A DNA stretch of 64,000 nucleotides, taken from Serratia quinivorans (GTDB taxonomy: Bacteria > Pseudomonadota > Gammaproteobacteria > Enterobacterales > Enterobacteriaceae). The stretch's first letter is position 1; each line of letters begins with the position of its first letter. The DNA lies in the NCBI GenBank assembly GCA_900457075.1, contig UGYN01000002.1, positions 5,146,001 to 5,210,000 of the forward strand, given 5' to 3'. Of this stretch, positions 47,503-58,493 are shown one piece after another. The notes under the pieces are model-generated. The model had not been told where the DNA came from. It saw nothing but the letters and a program-made list of their open reading frames with translations, and made no database searches. A program made the translations under genes and the position numbers.

Positions 47503-48366
47503 TTAAACGGTGGACGGCAACTGAGTTAGCAACCACTCACAAAACTGCCGGGTATGCGGACTCTGTTCGCTGTCGCGGTGGACAAGCCAGGCCCAGTGGG
47601 GTCCGCGTACGCTTTGTTCCGTCAGGGGTTGCAACACGCCTTTTGCCAGCTCCTGTCGGGCCAGCAATTGGCTGACCAGCGCGATCCCCAGACCATCGCA
47701 GGCGGCATCCAGTAACAGGCCAGGATCTGAAAAATTCAGCCCGTGACTGCTTTGCCCGACATTGACGCCGCCCTGAACGGCCCAATGGCTCCAGTCCATC
47801 TCACGTTCGCCGTGCAGAGTGGTTCGTTGCTCAGCCTCCAGTTTCAGTACGTCAGGATGGCCAGCCGGATAGAGTCGGTCCTGATGTAATACCCGGAGGC
47901 TGCATTCGGCTTGTGCGCTGAGATCGTCACGGATCGTCAGATCGACGGTTTCCGTCGCCATATCCGGTGGGGCGAAGGTGGTGAACAGCCAAAGGTCGAT
48001 ATCCGGGTGCTGCCGATGAAAACTCTTCAGGTTCGGCACCAGCCAGTGGCGGGCAAACGCCGGAGTGGTATTGACGATCAGTTGGTTGGGTTTGCGGTAT
48101 TGATCCAGACGGCGGATGCCGACTGCCAGTTGTTGCAGCATCACCTGGGCGGTGCTGTACAGATCGTGCCCGGCGTCGGTCAGGCTGACGCTGCGGCCGC
48201 TGCGGAAAAACAACGGTTGTTCCAGATAGGCTTCCAGGCTGCGTATTTGCTGACTGATCGCCGACTGGGTGAGGTGCAACTCATCGGCGGCCTGGTGGAA
48301 ACTGCCCAGGCGGGCAGCGGCTTCAAAACCACGTAACGCGTTCATCGGGGGCCAGTGCTTTAGCAT
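47503..48366 (-). CDS. LysR-family regulator (GcvA-like)
   Basis: 287 residues. N-terminal HTH S-F-H-Q-A-A-D-E-L-H-L-T-Q-S-A-I-S-Q-Q preceded by P-P-M-N-A-L-R-G-F-E-A-A-A-R, typical of the GcvA group, then a LysR substrate-binding domain. It is divergent from the Tat-exported agmatine-deiminase-like gene across about 147 bases and is its likely regulator. A role at ggt is also possible. Confidence 0.85.
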   Translation of the reverse strand: MLKHWPPMNALRGFEAAARLGSFHQAADELHLTQSAISQQIRSLEAYLEQPLFFRSGRSVSLTDAGHDLYSTAQVMLQQLAVGIRRLDQYRKPNQLIVNTTPAFARHWLVPNLKSFHRQHPDIDLWLFTTFAPPDMATETVDLTIRDDLSAQAECSLRVLHQDRLYPAGHPDVLKLEAEQRTTLHGEREMDWSHWAVQGGVNVGQSSHGLNFSDPGLLLDAACDGLGIALVSQLLARQELAKGVLQPLTEQSVRGPHWAWLVHRDSEQSPHTRQFCEWLLTQLPSTV

Positions 48367-48513
48367 TATTGATAAGCCTATCTAATCAGGTGTCTGCTAA
48401 ATGTATCCTTTGTTATGTCAGCGTTGGAAGCTTTAACATGATTACATCGAAACCACGCCGTCTTTCACTGAACAGAATATCTTATTTAAATGACGGCAAT
48501 ACAGGAGCTAATC

Positions 48514-49641
48514 ATGTCAACGCGTCGTGAATTTATTAAGCAGGCATCCCTGATTGCCGGCATGAGCCTGACGGCATCCATGGGGCTGACGTTACCTGCC
48601 CATGCCGCGCCAGCCGTGCGAGGAGAAGGTTGGCGTATGCCGGATGAAGGCGAGGAGCAGCGACGCGCTTTTATCGCCTTCGGTGCGCAGCGGGCTATTT
48701 GGGCTGATTACACTGCGGGTGTGCAGGATGCTTTGGGGCGCATCGCTCGGGCGATCGCTCAATATCAACCGCTAACCGTATTTTGCCGTGAGAGTGAACG
48801 TCGGCTGGCGGAAGAAAAATGCGGCAGCCACAATGTGACCTTTATTGTCACCGAGCTTGATGATATCTGGATGCGTGACATTGGCGCCAATTTTGTCGTC
48901 AATCAGACGGGCAAACTGGGGGCGGTGGACTTTAACTTTAACGGCTGGGGCAACAAACAGCAGCACCGCTACGATGCGCGTTTGGCGGCGTTTGAAGCCA
49001 GTCATTACGGTGTGGCCAACATATGGCGCAGCCGACTGGTGGGGGAAGGCGGCGGCATCGAAGTGGATGGCCACGGCACCGGTATCATGACCGAGAGCAG
49101 TTGGGTCAACAAGAACCGTAACCCAGGCTGGAGTCGTGATCGGGTGGAGCAAGAGTTGAAAGAGATGCTCGGGCTGCGCAAAATTATCTGGCTGCCGGGG
49201 ATTAAAGGCAAAGACATCACCGACGCCCACGTCGATTTCTACGCCCGTTTTACCAGCCCGGGAGTCGTGGTGGCCAATCTGGACACCGATCCCGACTCTT
49301 ACGACCATAAAGTGACCCAGGCGCATTTGGCGATCCTCAAGAAGGCGACCGATGCCGATGGCCGCAAGTTGCAGATACATACCATGTCGCCGCCGATGGA
49401 ACCGCGCCGTAGCCGTTTCAGCAAGGGTAATCCGGACTTTGCTGCGGGATATATCAATTACTTTGTGATCAACGGCGCGGTTATCGCTCCCGAATTTGGC
49501 GACCCGGAAGCGGATGGTGAGGCGTTGCGACTCTTAACCGAGCTTTATCCCGATCGTGAAGTCGTGCAGTTGAATATTGACGCCATTGCCGCAGGCGGCG
49601 GGGGCATTCACTGCGTGACCCATCAACTGCCGGCGGTTTAA
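48514..49641 (+). CDS. Agmatine deiminase / peptidyl-arginine deiminase family protein with Tat signal
   Basis: 375 residues from ATG 48514, which has AGGAG upstream. The N-terminus carries a twin-arginine signal (S-T-R-R-E-F-I-K-Q, then a hydrophobic stretch ending A-H-A-A-P), so the folded protein is exported. The body is the guanidine-modifying fold: D-D-I-W-M-R-D-I-G-A-N-F, F-N-G-W-G-N-K and the predicted catalytic Cys in G-G-I-H-C-V-T-H near the C-terminus. E. coli-type AguA enzymes are cytoplasmic, so an exported form may act on agmatine or another guanidine outside the cytoplasm. No putrescine genes adjoin. Confidence 0.85.
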   Translation: MSTRREFIKQASLIAGMSLTASMGLTLPAHAAPAVRGEGWRMPDEGEEQRRAFIAFGAQRAIWADYTAGVQDALGRIARAIAQYQPLTVFCRESERRLAEEKCGSHNVTFIVTELDDIWMRDIGANFVVNQTGKLGAVDFNFNGWGNKQQHRYDARLAAFEASHYGVANIWRSRLVGEGGGIEVDGHGTGIMTESSWVNKNRNPGWSRDRVEQELKEMLGLRKIIWLPGIKGKDITDAHVDFYARFTSPGVVVANLDTDPDSYDHKVTQAHLAILKKATDADGRKLQIHTMSPPMEPRRSRFSKGNPDFAAGYINYFVINGAVIAPEFGDPEADGEALRLLTELYPDREVVQLNIDAIAAGGGGIHCVTHQLPAV

Positions 49642-49653
49642 GTCGGGTAACCG

Positions 49654-49676
49654 TGCAGGGCCGGCTTGGCCCTGCA
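49654..49676. terminator. Hairpin between convergent deiminase-like and TetR genes
   Basis: TGCAGGGCC (49654-49662) pairs perfectly with GGCCCTGCA (49668-49676) over a 5-base loop. It sits in the 36-base gap and could stop transcription from both sides, though T-runs are absent. Confidence 0.5.
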
Positions 49677-49677
49677 A

Positions 49678-50334
49678 TCACACTTGTGGCCCCAGACCGT
49701 GGGTCAACAGCGTAATGGCGTGACGGGCGATAATATCGGCGCTTAGTGGGTTGCTGTCATCGCGGTGCCATTTGGGCGCGGTGGCCAACGGCAACAATGT
49801 CATGCCAAACAGGGTGATAAACAGCAACGAGGGTTCCAGTCCGGCATGCAGTTTACCTTCCGCCTGCCAACGAATGATCGATTGCAGCGCACCTTTGCGC
49901 TGGGTGTCGCCAAAACGCTCGTTCATGCGCTGCTTCAATACGCCGTTATCACTCATCACCTCACGCAGCCACAGCGGGGGAAACCACGGGTGCTCGCTGG
50001 AGATATCAATAAACCGCTGCGCCAATTGGGTAAATGCGGCCACCGGATCGTCGGTATTGGCGTCAAAAACGCTGCTGGCAGCGAGCCTCACCGGCATAAA
50101 ACGTTCGTCGATCAACACATCCAGTAACTGTTCACGGTTGTGAAAGTAGTAGTGCAGCATGGCTGGGGTCACGCCGGCCTCACGGGCGATGGCGTTCAGC
50201 GAAGTTTCGGCAATGCCCTGACGGGCAAACATATTTAGCGCCGTGTCGAGCAAATGTTCGCGCTTTTCTGCGCCATTGGCGCTGCCGCTGGGGCGACCGG
50301 GGCGGCGTGGTTTTTGAACGTTTTGTGCTGTCAT
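49678..50334 (-). CDS. TetR-family regulator divergent from a DHA2 exporter
   Basis: 218 residues if started at ATG 50334; ATGs at 50349 and 50373 are in frame and none has a clear ribosome site. After a basic N-terminal tail (K-P-R-R-P-G-R-P-S-G) comes a TetR HTH (S-L-N-A-I-A-R-E-A-G-V-T-P-A-M-L-H-Y-Y-F) and a helical ligand domain. Divergent from the exporter at 50417, the classic repressor/pump arrangement. An AT-rich inverted repeat at 50377-50396 is the obvious operator. Confidence 0.85.
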   Translation of the reverse strand: MTAQNVQKPRRPGRPSGSANGAEKREHLLDTALNMFARQGIAETSLNAIAREAGVTPAMLHYYFHNREQLLDVLIDERFMPVRLAASSVFDANTDDPVAAFTQLAQRFIDISSEHPWFPPLWLREVMSDNGVLKQRMNERFGDTQRKGALQSIIRWQAEGKLHAGLEPSLLFITLFGMTLLPLATAPKWHRDDSNPLSADIIARHAITLLTHGLGPQV

Positions 50335-50376
50335 CGCGGTGAGATCCATTGACCGGAGAAAAGAATAACCCATATA

Positions 50377-50396
50377 TTAATTACTCGATTAATTAA
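50377..50396. promoter_or_regulatory. Inverted repeat between TetR and DHA2 exporter genes
   Basis: TTAATTA (50377-50383) and TAATTAA (50390-50396) flank CTCGAT. It is centred 30 bases before the exporter start, a good position for TetR binding. Confidence 0.55.
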
Positions 50397-50416
50397 TTAC
50401 AAGCAGGCTCGGCTAA

Positions 50417-51931
<1,515 letters not shown>

Positions 51932-52043
51932 ACCCTGAGCCGGTGCGTGAAATGCGTGCGTACCGGCTTACCACTCGCTCTGTAGTGCACTTTTACTGAA
52001 TCCTTACGGAACCCTGTCAGACTAAAAACGTCGCTTTCTATAT

Positions 52044-52065
52044 ATTGAGAATAAGCGTTCTCAAT
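52044..52065. promoter_or_regulatory. Inverted repeat directly upstream of the RND operon
   Basis: ATTGAGAA (52044-52051) and TTCTCAAT (52058-52065) flank TAAGCG. It ends 14 bases before the first start codon, where bound protein would block transcription or the hairpin could affect translation. No regulator gene is adjacent. Confidence 0.5.
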
Positions 52066-52079
52066 AGGATGAAAAGTCG

Positions 52080-53234
52080 ATGCAAAGGAACAAGGTTTTA
52101 CTGGTCAGCCTGTCGCTGTGGTTGTCTGCCTGTGATGGTCAGAGCGGCAGTATGCCGCCCGGAGCCGGTGGTTCGCCGGAGGTTGGCGTGGCAACGTTGC
52201 GCAGCCAGCCGGTCACGCTGAGCAGTGACCTGACGGGCCGGGTCAATGCCACCATGACCTCGGATGTTCGTCCGCAGGTGGAAGGCATTATCAAGGCACG
52301 CCTGTTTACCGAAGGGGCGGAGGTCAAAGCCGGACAGGTGCTGTATCAAATCGATCCCGCGACCTACCAGGCCAGTTACGATCAGGCCGCCGCGCAGTTG
52401 AAAAGCGCCCAGGCCACGGTGAAGTCCAGCCGTTTGAAGGCGCAGCGCTATGCCGCACTGGTGAAGGAGAATGGCGTCTCCAAACAGGATGCGGATGATG
52501 CGATGGCAACCTATCTGGAGGCCGTAGCCGCCGTCGCGCAGTATCAGGCGGCGCTGGAAACCACCAAAATCAATCTTGCCTATACCCAGGTACGCGCACC
52601 GATTTCCGGCCGTATTGGTATTTCTTCGGTCACGCCGGGGGCGCTGGTGACCGCCAGCCAAACCGATGCACTGGCAACCATTCGCGCGCTCGATCCTGTC
52701 TATGTCGATCTCACCCAGTCCAGCAGTCAACTGCTCAAATTGCGCAAGCAGCAGGCTTCACTACAACGTGACGATGTCACGCCGGTAGCGATCAAACTCG
52801 AAGACGGCACGCCCTATACCCACCCCGGCAAGCTGGAACTGACCGAAGTGTCGGTGGATGAATCTACCGGCTCTGTCACGCTGCGTGCCGTGTTCCCTAA
52901 CCCCGAGCACGAATTGCTACCGGGCATGTATGTCCATGCCACCCTGGACAACGGGGTCGATCCCAAAGGCATTTTGGCACCGCAACAGGGCATTACCCGC
53001 AATGCCAGGGGCGAGGCGACCGCGTTGGTGGTTAACGCGCAAAACAAAGTGGAACAACGCACCGTCACCACCGGACAGGTGATCGGCAGCAGTTGGCTGG
53101 TCAGCAAAGGGCTGAATGCAGGCGACCGACTGATTGTCGAAGGCACCAGTAAGGTGGCCGTCGGCGTTGAGGTCAAGGCCGTTGAAGTGCAACAGCAGGC
53201 GAATAAGGCTGCGACTAACGGCGGGGATCAATAA
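52080..53234 (+). CDS. RND efflux periplasmic adaptor (membrane fusion) lipoprotein
   Basis: 384 residues. A lipobox L-S-A-C at about 16-19 marks a lipoprotein. The adaptor layout is visible: lipoyl half-motifs (V-R-P-Q-V-E-G-I-I and V-R-A-P-I-S-G-R-I-G) flank a coiled-coil hairpin rich in Ala, Gln and Lys, followed by beta-barrel and membrane-proximal domains. Links the inner membrane pump to the outer membrane channel. First gene of a three-gene operon, two bases before the pump gene. Confidence 0.92.
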   Translation: MQRNKVLLVSLSLWLSACDGQSGSMPPGAGGSPEVGVATLRSQPVTLSSDLTGRVNATMTSDVRPQVEGIIKARLFTEGAEVKAGQVLYQIDPATYQASYDQAAAQLKSAQATVKSSRLKAQRYAALVKENGVSKQDADDAMATYLEAVAAVAQYQAALETTKINLAYTQVRAPISGRIGISSVTPGALVTASQTDALATIRALDPVYVDLTQSSSQLLKLRKQQASLQRDDVTPVAIKLEDGTPYTHPGKLELTEVSVDESTGSVTLRAVFPNPEHELLPGMYVHATLDNGVDPKGILAPQQGITRNARGEATALVVNAQNKVEQRTVTTGQVIGSSWLVSKGLNAGDRLIVEGTSKVAVGVEVKAVEVQQQANKAATNGGDQ

Positions 53235-53236
53235 CC

Positions 53237-56200
53237 ATGGCGCAGTTCTTTATTCGGCGGCCGGTGTTTGCCTGGGTGATTGCGATCATCATCATGCTGT
53301 GTGGCCTGATGTCGATCAATTCGCTCCCCATCTCGCAATATCCGGACGTCTCCCCACCGCAGATTTCCATTTCCGCCACCTACCCGGGGGCCGATGCGGA
53401 AACTCTGGAAAACAGCGTTACCCAGGTGATTGAGCAGCAGCTTACCGGCCTGGACGGACTGCTTTATTTTTCTGCTACCAGCAGCTCCGACGGTTCGGTG
53501 AGCATTAACGTGACCTTTGATCAGGGCACGGATCCGGATATCGCTCAGGTGCAGGTGCAAAACAAGGTACAGCAGGCGGAAAGTCGTCTGCCGGCAGAGG
53601 TGACCGCTCAAGGGGTCACGGTCAAGAAATCCCAGAGCAGTTTTTTGCTGATCGTCGGGCTGTATGATGAAACCGACAAGGCCAGCATGGCGGATATTTC
53701 CGACTATCTGGTGAGCAACATTCAGGATCCGCTGTCGCGCATAGACGGCGTCGGTGATGTGCAGATATTCGGGTCTGAATACGCGATGCGCATCTGGCTT
53801 AACCCGACCAAACTGGCGTCTTTTTCACTGATGCCGTCCGATGTGGAAACGGCGATTGAGGCGCAAAACACCCAGGTTTCTGCCGGTAAGGTCGGCGATT
53901 TGCCTTCCGGTGCCGATCAGCAACTGACCGCCACGGTGAAGGCGCAGTCGCGGCTGCAAACGCCGGAGCAGTTCCGCAATATTATCCTGAAAAGCGACAG
54001 CAGCGGGGCGTTGGTGCGCCTGGGCGATGTGGCACGGGTTGAACTGGGCAACGAGGATTACTCCTCCAGCGCCCGCTTGAATGGTCACCCGGCCTCAGGG
54101 ATTGCCGTCAAACTGGCCGCCGGGGCCAATGCGCTCAATACCGCCAAACTGGTCAAGGCCAAGGTGGCGGAATACCAAACCTCAATGCCGCATGGCTACA
54201 AGGTGGCCTATCCGAAAGACAGCACCGACTTTATTAATATCTCGATCGAAGAGGTGGTGAAAACCCTGATCGAGGCGGTGGTGTTGGTGGTGATCGTGAT
54301 GTTTGTCTTCCTGCAGAACTTGCGTACCACGCTGATCCCGACCATTACCGTGCCGGTGGTGCTGTTGGGCACCTTCGGTGTACTCGCCGCCTTCGGCTAT
54401 TCAATCAACACCCTGACGCTGTTTGGCATGGTGCTGGCTATCGGACTCTTGGTGGATGACGCCATCGTGGTGGTGGAGAACGTCGAACGCGTGATGCGGG
54501 AAGAGAAACTGCCGCCGCGCGAGGCAACCGAAAAATCGATGAAGGAAATCACCGGCGCGCTGGTTGGCATTGCCATGGTGCTGTCGGCGGTCTTCCTGCC
54601 GATGGCGTTTTTCGGCGGTTCCACCGGGGTGATCTACCGCCAGTTCTCGGTCACTATTGTGGCTTCCATGGTGTTGTCGGTGATCCTGGCGTTGACCCTG
54701 GCTCCGGCACTGTGCGCCACCTTGCTGAAACCTGCGCATGAGGAACTGACCAACAAGGGCCTGCTGGGCAAATTTAACCGCGGCTATAACCGCCTGCAGG
54801 AGAAATATGCCGATAAGGTCGGCAGGGTGATCCACAGCCCAATGCGCTATCTGTTGCTGTATGGCCTGTTGTTGATTGCCGCTGCTGTGATGTATATGCG
54901 TTTGCCGACCGGCTTTCTGCCCAATGAAGATCAGGGGGTGGTGATGGTGCAGTATACGCTGCCTGCCGGTGCCACCAATGCCCGTACCTCGGCGGTCAGT
55001 GACGAAGTAAAAGATTATTTCCTCAACGATGAGAAGGCCAACGTCAGTACCATTTTCACCATTAACGGCTTTGGTTTCAGCGGCAGTGGGCAAAACGCCG
55101 GTATGGCCTTCGTCAGCCTGAAAGACTGGAGTTTACGCTCCGGCAGTGCCAATACCGCTGATGCGATTGCCAAGCGTGCGATGGCGCACTTCGCCAAGAT
55201 CCGCGATGCCCAGGTGTTCTCGATGAGCCCTCCGGCGATTGACGGTTTTGGCCAGTCTGACGGTTTCACCTTCGAATTGCAGGCCAAAGGCGCAACGACC
55301 CGTGCAGAGTTGCAGGTGATGCGTGACCAGATAATTGCGGCGGCGGTGAAAAATCCCAGCCTGAGCGCGGTTCGCGCCAACACTCTGCCGGATACCCCAC
55401 AGCTGCAGGTGGAGATCGACAATGACAAATTGCAGGCGTTGGGGCTGAGTAATAGCGACGTCAGCAGCACGCTTACCAGCGCCTTCGGCAGCACCTATAT
55501 CAACGACTTTATCGACCGCAACCGGGTGAAAAAAGTCTATATGCAGGGTGACGTCGAGTACCGCTCAAAACCGGAAGATCTCGACAAATGGTTTGTCCGT
55601 GGGACTTCCAGCAGCGGTACCACCAGCATGACGCCGTTCTCGGCCTTTGCCTCTTCCCACTGGATTTACGGGCCGGAAAACCTGTCGCGCTATAACGGCC
55701 TGTCGTCGTTTGAGATCACCGGTGAAGGCGCGCCCGGTACCAGTTCCGGTACGGCGATGGATGAGATGGCAAAGCTGGCGACGAAGTTCTCTTCCGCCAG
55801 CAGCTTTTCCTGGAGCGGTCTGTCTTATCAGGAACGCTTGACCAGCGGACAGGCTGGGTCCCTGTATGCCATTTCACTGGTGGTGGTGTTCCTGTGCCTG
55901 GCGGCGCTGTACGAAAGTTGGTCAATTCCGTTTGCCGTCATGATGGTGGTGCCGATGGGCGTGGTCGGGTCGCTGTTGGCGATCACCCTGCGTGGGCTGG
56001 AAAACGATATTTACTTCCAGGTGGCGCTGTTAACCATCATTGGTCTGTCGGCCAAGAACGCCATTTTGATCGTCGAATTCGCCGAAGAGAAATACCTGCG
56101 GGGCGAAACCTTGATCGCCGCGGCGGTCGAGGCATCACGCATGCGTCTGCGCCCGATTCTGATGACCTCCCTGGCGTTTAGCGCCGGCGTGTTGCCGCTG

Positions 56201-56392
56201 GCGGTGTCCAGCGGTGCCGGGGCCAACAGCCGCATCGCCATCGGTACCGGGATCATTGGCGGCACCATCACGGCAACGTTACTGGCGATCTTCTTTGTTC
56301 CGTTGTTCTACGTCTTGGTGCGCCGGATGTTTTCACGCAAAACCGTCGTCGCCAAACCGCTGGAAAACACTGCGCCGCAGGCAGGAGAATAA
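53237..56392 (+). CDS. RND multidrug efflux pump (AcrB/MexB type, HAE-1)
   Basis: 1051 residues, 12 membrane segments and two large periplasmic loops. The N-terminus F-F-I-R-R-P-V-F-A-W-V-I-A-I is typical of HAE-1 pumps. The proton-relay Asp pair is in G-L-L-V-D-D-A-I-V-V-V-E-N (membrane segment 4), with Lys in the second half (G-L-S-A-K-N-A-I-L-I). Forms a trimer that exports hydrophobic or amphiphilic compounds. Serratia has several such systems; I cannot assign this one to a named Sde set from sequence alone. Confidence 0.95.
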   Translation: MAQFFIRRPVFAWVIAIIIMLCGLMSINSLPISQYPDVSPPQISISATYPGADAETLENSVTQVIEQQLTGLDGLLYFSATSSSDGSVSINVTFDQGTDPDIAQVQVQNKVQQAESRLPAEVTAQGVTVKKSQSSFLLIVGLYDETDKASMADISDYLVSNIQDPLSRIDGVGDVQIFGSEYAMRIWLNPTKLASFSLMPSDVETAIEAQNTQVSAGKVGDLPSGADQQLTATVKAQSRLQTPEQFRNIILKSDSSGALVRLGDVARVELGNEDYSSSARLNGHPASGIAVKLAAGANALNTAKLVKAKVAEYQTSMPHGYKVAYPKDSTDFINISIEEVVKTLIEAVVLVVIVMFVFLQNLRTTLIPTITVPVVLLGTFGVLAAFGYSINTLTLFGMVLAIGLLVDDAIVVVENVERVMREEKLPPREATEKSMKEITGALVGIAMVLSAVFLPMAFFGGSTGVIYRQFSVTIVASMVLSVILALTLAPALCATLLKPAHEELTNKGLLGKFNRGYNRLQEKYADKVGRVIHSPMRYLLLYGLLLIAAAVMYMRLPTGFLPNEDQGVVMVQYTLPAGATNARTSAVSDEVKDYFLNDEKANVSTIFTINGFGFSGSGQNAGMAFVSLKDWSLRSGSANTADAIAKRAMAHFAKIRDAQVFSMSPPAIDGFGQSDGFTFELQAKGATTRAELQVMRDQIIAAAVKNPSLSAVRANTLPDTPQLQVEIDNDKLQALGLSNSDVSSTLTSAFGSTYINDFIDRNRVKKVYMQGDVEYRSKPEDLDKWFVRGTSSSGTTSMTPFSAFASSHWIYGPENLSRYNGLSSFEITGEGAPGTSSGTAMDEMAKLATKFSSASSFSWSGLSYQERLTSGQAGSLYAISLVVVFLCLAALYESWSIPFAVMMVVPMGVVGSLLAITLRGLENDIYFQVALLTIIGLSAKNAILIVEFAEEKYLRGETLIAAAVEASRMRLRPILMTSLAFSAGVLPLAVSSGAGANSRIAIGTGIIGGTITATLLAIFFVPLFYVLVRRMFSRKTVVAKPLENTAPQAGE

Positions 56393-56393
56393 T

Positions 56394-57848
56394 GTGTTGC
56401 AATGTTTAATCACTCTGACATTTCCGCTGTTACTGGCGGGGTGTATCTCGCTGGATCCGAACTACCAGCGCCCACCGGCACCGGTTCCCACCACCATGCC
56501 ACAGGGGGCGGCTTATACTGCGCCTTCCGGTAAATTATCACTGAACTACCCGGATATTCCGTGGCGTGATTATGTGGTCGACGCCAAACTGCGGCAGGTG
56601 GTAGAGATGGGGCTGAGCAGCAGTCGAGATCTGCGTGAAGCCATTGCCAATATTGAATCGGCGCGGGCGCTCTACGGCGAGCAGCGCTCCGATTTGTTCC
56701 CGACCATTAACGCCGGTGTGGACGGCAGCCGTGGGCGGGCACTAACCGGTAACGGTAACGCCACCGCGATTAGCCAGAGCTACGAAGCCACGGCCGGCAC
56801 CAGTGCATTTGAGCTGGATTTGTTCGGCAAGAACCGTAGCCTGTCACGATCGACCTTTGAAACCTATCTGGCAGAGTCGGAGGCGGCCAAAAGCACTCGC
56901 CTGACGTTGATCGCCGATATCGTCACCGACTGGGTGAACGTGGCCGCCGAACGCAGCAACCTGAATGCGGCCAGGGGCACCATGGAAAGCGCCAAATTGT
57001 CACTGGCCGTGACGCGCAAAAACCAGCAAAACGGCATTTTGTCGATGGTTGATGTCGCTACGGCGGACACGGTGTATCAGCAGGCTCGCTCGGACGTGGC
57101 CAGCTACACCACCAGCGCCGCACAGGCGAAAAATGCGCTGGATCTGGTGGTGGGGCAAAGTGTACCTGAGAATCTGTTGCCGACGGATATCGCAGCATTG
57201 TCCGGCATAATGAAAGATATTCCGGCGAATCTGTCATCCCAGGTGCTGCTGAACCGTCCGGACGTGCTGGAGGCTGAGCATAACCTGAAGGCGGCCAACG
57301 CCAATATCGGTTCCGCTCGCGCGGCGTTTTTCCCGTCTATCAGTCTGACGGCCAGTGGCGGTATAGGCAGTGGGGAATTGTCATCACTGTTCAGCAAGGG
57401 GGCTGGGGTTTGGTCATTTGCACCGAGTATCAGCCTGCCGATTTTCACCGGCGGCTATAACACCGCCCAGTTGAATTACACCAGGGCGCAGAAAGACCTG
57501 TACGTTGCCACCTACGAGAAAGCGGTGCAGACGGCATTCCAGGAAACTGCCGATGCCCTGGCGCGTAAGGGCACTATTCAGGAACAGTTAGCGGCACAAA
57601 CCGGCTATGTGGCGGCTTCACAGGAATATTATCGCCTGGCAGAGCTGCGTTATCGCCACGGGGTGGATACCTATCTGACGATGCTTGACGCGCAGCGTAC
57701 CTTGTATAGCGCTCGTCAGTCGTTGATTACCACTCAGCAAACCGAATACCAAAACCTGATCACGCTGTATAAAGTGCTGGGCGGGGGTATTAGCGCAGAG
57801 AAGCAGGGCGATGGCGTTATTGCCAATAATGTCTCCCTGACCCAATAA
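56394..57848 (+). CDS. RND outer membrane channel lipoprotein (NodT/OprM type)
   Basis: 484 residues from GTG 56394, one base after the pump stop and behind GCAGGAGA, which decides the start; the frame is open from 56214. A lipobox L-L-A-G-C marks a lipoprotein. Two outer-membrane-efflux repeats with long helices follow, including R-P-D-V-L-E-A-E-H-N-L. A TolC-like trimeric duct completing the tripartite pump. A terminator follows at once. Confidence 0.92.
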   Translation: MLQCLITLTFPLLLAGCISLDPNYQRPPAPVPTTMPQGAAYTAPSGKLSLNYPDIPWRDYVVDAKLRQVVEMGLSSSRDLREAIANIESARALYGEQRSDLFPTINAGVDGSRGRALTGNGNATAISQSYEATAGTSAFELDLFGKNRSLSRSTFETYLAESEAAKSTRLTLIADIVTDWVNVAAERSNLNAARGTMESAKLSLAVTRKNQQNGILSMVDVATADTVYQQARSDVASYTTSAAQAKNALDLVVGQSVPENLLPTDIAALSGIMKDIPANLSSQVLLNRPDVLEAEHNLKAANANIGSARAAFFPSISLTASGGIGSGELSSLFSKGAGVWSFAPSISLPIFTGGYNTAQLNYTRAQKDLYVATYEKAVQTAFQETADALARKGTIQEQLAAQTGYVAASQEYYRLAELRYRHGVDTYLTMLDAQRTLYSARQSLITTQQTEYQNLITLYKVLGGGISAEKQGDGVIANNVSLTQ

Positions 57849-57871
57849 GATTTACTGTAAGCAACCATGCT

Positions 57872-57907
57872 AATACGCAGGATGCCGACAACATTCTGCG
57901 TATTTTT
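57872..57907 (+). terminator. Rho-independent terminator of the RND operon
   Basis: AATACGCAG (57872-57880) pairs with CTGCGTATT (57896-57904), running into T-rich sequence to 57907. Confidence 0.8.
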
Positions 57908-58030
57908 ATATTCACTCTGTGGTGAAAGTGTAAAGAAAAGGAAAATCACTTTGTCATGCAGAACTCGCTACCTTAAGAAAGGTCTGAATATTATCGCATC
58001 ATTCTCGCGGCCAAATAGTTTGAGGTTGAA

Positions 58031-58408
58031 ATGGAAAGTGATATTCAGCAGCAGGTGATTTCAGTGGTCGACCGTTATAACACGCCGGGCCTGCTCAAAA
58101 GGGGCATAGACGTGACTCTCAATACCGAAATAAACAAAGAGCTAAACCTGTCTTTACCTATGTCGGAGACGCTGATGCATGGTTACTTCGACGCCTTCCG
58201 AATAGACAGCAGTAATTACAACCATGAGCTGTATTTTCGTCAGGAGTCTAAATCAGTGTCATTATTTTCCTCATCATCCCGACGTGGTAATCATTGGGAT
58301 CTTGAGATGGAAAGGATCCGCCCCTTGTATGTTTATATGCTGGTGCGATCCGCCCGGGCAAAACGTTGGCTCTATGACATTCACTTTCTGATTGAGCAAT
58401 TAAAGTAA
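58031..58408 (+). CDS. DUF1493-like small protein
   Basis: 125 residues from ATG 58031 with GAGG upstream. No signal peptide or membrane segment. The C-terminal stretch L-Y-V-Y-M-L-V-R-S-A-R-A-K-R-W-L-Y and an acidic-helix segment before it resemble the enterobacterial DUF1493 family, which has no known biochemical function. Base composition is somewhat more AT-rich than the flanks. Stands alone, closed by a terminator. Confidence 0.6.
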   Translation: MESDIQQQVISVVDRYNTPGLLKRGIDVTLNTEINKELNLSLPMSETLMHGYFDAFRIDSSNYNHELYFRQESKSVSLFSSSSRRGNHWDLEMERIRPLYVYMLVRSARAKRWLYDIHFLIEQLK

Positions 58409-58460
58409 CCCCGAGTTGTTGGCGGAATAATTAACCCACGAACAGTCAAAGTAAAATATT

Positions 58461-58486
58461 GGCCCGCGCTGGGTTGCGGGCCTTTT
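58461..58486 (+). terminator. Rho-independent terminator between DUF1493-like and DJ-1 genes
   Basis: GGCCCGC (58461-58467) pairs with GCGGGCC (58476-58482), followed by TTTT. Confidence 0.75.
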
Positions 58487-58493
58487 CATTGCG

